Source: Pseudomonadota bacterium (GTDB lineage Bacteria > Desulfobacterota > SM23-61). From it: a stretch of 64,000 nucleotides of DNA. Under the pieces are notes generated by a model. It saw nothing but the letters and a program-made list of their open reading frames with translations, did no database searches and was not told where the DNA came from. Numbering within the stretch: the first letter of the stretch is position 1; every line of letters starts with the position of its first letter. The DNA lies in assembly GCA_018819135.1 (NCBI GenBank), contig JAHJQK010000191.1, positions 1-64,000 of the forward strand. Reading direction: 5' to 3'. Made by a program: the position numbers and the translations under genes. This document shows positions 62,707 to 64,000 of the stretch, one piece after another.

Positions 62707-63685
62707 AAAGACAAAGGCGGATTATGAATTACGGATTGGGGCTTCGGTAGGGGCACGCTGCAGCGTGCCCCTACATCTTTCCACGCTCCTCATTGGTCTT
62801 CTGTTGTTCATCAGCAGCAATGTTTATGGGGCTACCTTCACCGATGAGGTAGGGCGAACGCTGGAAGTGAAAGCTCCCCCCCGGCGCATCATCTCCGTGG
62901 CCCCGAGCGTCACCGAGATGCTTTTCGCCGTGGGCCTGGAGGACAAAATTGTTGGCGTCAGCACGCACTGCAATTATCCACCCGGGGCTATGAAAAAAGA
63001 GCAGATCGGCGGGTATATCACGCCTTCCCTGGAAAAAATTATTTCCTTGAAGCCCGACTTAGTCATCGGGACCGCTGACGGGGAATTGAAGCCTTTCGTC
63101 AACAAAATGGCCGGGTTGGGAATTCCGGTGTACATCATCAACCCCAGGAACGTATCTGGGGTGATGGCTTCCATCCAGAATATCGGAGAAATAACCTTCA
63201 GCCAGGCTGCTGCCAAACGCCTGGTTGCTTCCATGCAAGAGAAGACACAAACCATCCAGGATAAAATAAAGGGGCGGCCTCTGTTGCGGGTACTGCACGT
63301 CATGGCTTTCGATCCTTTGATCAGCTCGGGAAAAGGAACGTTTGTGGATAATTTGATCCGCATGGCCGGCGGCGTCAATATTGCCGAGGCTGCCCAGGGG
63401 AGTTATCCCCGGTTAAGCATGGAAGAAGTGATCCTGCAGGATCCGGAGGTCATTATCCTTTCTTCCATGAAGTCGCGAGATCCTCTGACGGAGCAGAAAC
63501 AGTGGTGGGCCAGATGGAAAGAGATTTCGGCTGTGCGTACCCGCAGGATCCACGTTATCGATGCCGACTTGATCCACCGCCCATCGCCGAGAATCGTAGA
63601 AGGTCTGGAGGAGACGGCTAAGGCTATTCACCCCGAAGCATTTATCAAAGGGTTCAAGGGGTCAAGGGTCCCAGGGGCCAAGTGA
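62699..63685 (+). CDS. btuF: cobalamin/corrinoid ABC transporter substrate-binding protein
   Basis: 328 residues from the ATG at 62699. A signal-peptide core LLIGLLLFISSNVYGA is followed by the BtuF/FecB fold: RRIISVAPSVTEMLFAVGLE, VGVSTHCNYPPGA, LKPDLVIGTADGELKPF, FVDNLIRMAGGVNIAEAAQG and PRPSPRIVEGLEETAKAIHP-like end. The first about 20 residues are odd for a signal peptide because a 28-base palindrome (62747-62774) is translated (GASVGARCSVPL). A GTG at 62765, inside the palindrome, would give a conventional MPLHLSTLLIGLLLF start. The last residues (GFKGSRVPGAK) come from repeat family F. Confidence 0.9.
   Translation: MGKKTKADYELRIGASVGARCSVPLHLSTLLIGLLLFISSNVYGATFTDEVGRTLEVKAPPRRIISVAPSVTEMLFAVGLEDKIVGVSTHCNYPPGAMKKEQIGGYITPSLEKIISLKPDLVIGTADGELKPFVNKMAGLGIPVYIINPRNVSGVMASIQNIGEITFSQAAAKRLVASMQEKTQTIQDKIKGRPLLRVLHVMAFDPLISSGKGTFVDNLIRMAGGVNIAEAAQGSYPRLSMEEVILQDPEVIILSSMKSRDPLTEQKQWWARWKEISAVRTRRIHVIDADLIHRPSPRIVEGLEETAKAIHPEAFIKGFKGSRVPGAK
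62747..62774. repeat. 28-bp perfect palindrome (family E) within the btuF 5' end
   Basis: GTAGGGGCACGCTG followed by its exact complement CAGCGTGCCCCTAC. It shares GTAGGGGC/GCCCCTAC ends with the palindrome at 60186. It is in the presumed coding region just before the hydrophobic signal core. Confidence 0.88.
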
Positions 63686-63796
63686 ATAAAGAGTAGGGTT
63701 CAAGGAGGCCAGGGGTCGAGTGAAATGTTCAAAATGGCTAAAGGATAACGATTTTACACTGGATCCCTTGAACCCTTGAATCCTCGAATCCTTTTA
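63649..63796. repeat. repeat family F between btuF and btuC
   Basis: AGGGTTCAAGGGGTCAAGGG, a second direct unit AGGGTTCAAGGAGGCCAGGG, and the inverted unit GGATCCCTTGAACCCTTGAA with TCCTCGAATCC. Together they form a long imperfect hairpin which begins inside the last codons of btuF. Confidence 0.75.
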
Positions 63797-63810
63797 TAAA
63801 GGTTTTTAAA

Positions 63811-64000
63811 TTGTCCCGTTTCACTTTTAAAAGATGGCTCTTCTGGATGATCTTCCTTTCCGTCTGCTTGGCCGGGGTGGGAATAATGGCCGTTTCTCTG
63901 GGGGCGGTCTCGATTCCGCTTTCTAAAAGCTGGGCCATTCTTTTCCACCACTTCTTGGGCACGGGTTCTCCGGGGGCAGGGGATGTAAAAGATTCTTTAA
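63811..64000 (+). CDS. btuC: BtuC/FecCD-type permease, N-terminal fragment
   Basis: The window ends after 63 codons. They read LSRFTFKRWLFWMIFLSVCL, AGVGIMAVSLGAVSIPLSKS and WAILFHHFLG, the first transmembrane helix and the following GAVSIPLSxSW segment of FecCD permeases. With btuF just upstream it is almost certainly the vitamin B12/corrinoid importer permease; the ATPase btuD would be expected beyond the edge. The TTG at 63811 is one possible start; upstream frame sequence belongs to repeat F. Confidence 0.85.
   Translation, partial: MSRFTFKRWLFWMIFLSVCLAGVGIMAVSLGAVSIPLSKSWAILFHHFLGTGSPGAGDVKDSL

Overview
The window looks like chromosome of a strictly anaerobic Gram-negative bacterium, most likely a Desulfobacterota (former Deltaproteobacteria) relative. 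This is an inference from gene content: acyl-CoA chemistry, an NfnAB-type transhydrogenase, a NIL-domain ferredoxin beside a cysteine desulfurase, a two-subunit biotin carboxylase/carboxyltransferase pair, Mla-type outer-membrane lipid transport genes, and many short interspersed intergenic repeats. No rRNA, tRNA, CRISPR array or complete insertion sequence was seen.

Layout. (1) 0-6.5 kb: an acyl-CoA catabolic cluster, mostly on the minus strand (partial 4-hydroxybutyryl-CoA dehydratase-like enzyme, amidohydrolase, TetR regulator with a good promoter, class III CoA-transferase, internally deleted SDR, truncated enoyl-CoA hydratase, DUF362 protein). (2) 6.8-9.5 kb: two tiny genes, an Smr-domain protein and a B12-binding radical SAM enzyme. 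(3) 9.8-12 kb: an eroded toxin-antitoxin patch (HEPN/MNT, BrnT and partner, a second HepT relic, a ParE tail, DUF488) in which the modules are separated by sequences resembling integron attC sites, with no integrase in view. (4) 12.3-24.8 kb: MBL hydrolase with a frameshift at A7, MlaF-MlaD-CcdA, Mfd, SurA-like PPIase, PdxA, UvrA. (5) 24.8-35 kb: RlmB, rhomboid protease, TrmN6-like methyltransferase, DUF1015, NIL-ferredoxin, cysteine desulfurase, MnmA, MtaB, RNase III, Era. (6) 35-50 kb: frameshifted threonine dehydratase, radical SAM protein, RadC, PrpD-like protein, DinB, YdjM-like membrane protein, flavin reductase, membrane-anchored 5'-nucleotidase, PA2779-like protein, deleted gamma-glutamyltransferase, UvrC, UvrB. 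(7) 50-64 kb: relics, carboxylase pair, HisI-HisG, LivF relic, NfnA-NfnB, then a cobalamin riboswitch with terminator driving cobU-cobT-cobS-cobC-btuF-btuC (the last cut by the window edge).

How it fits together. All four nucleotide-excision-repair genes (mfd, uvrA, uvrC, uvrB) lie within 34 kb. NIL-ferredoxin, NifS, MnmA and MtaB form a plausible iron-sulfur and tRNA-thiolation neighbourhood that continues into rnc-era. The B12-riboswitch operon combines nucleotide-loop assembly with corrinoid uptake, and a B12-binding radical SAM enzyme elsewhere in the window is a possible user of that cofactor.

The strongest general signal is non-coding. At least six families of short inverted or palindromic repeats sit between genes, and they repeatedly touch gene ends: one family lies directly in front of five start codons, others supply stop codons or C-terminal tails (uvrA, mtaB, cobU, btuF, rhomboid, uvrC), and one is inserted in a peripheral stem of the B12 riboswitch. 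The second general signal is decay: about ten genes are truncated, internally deleted or frameshifted. Some single-base shifts could be assembly errors.
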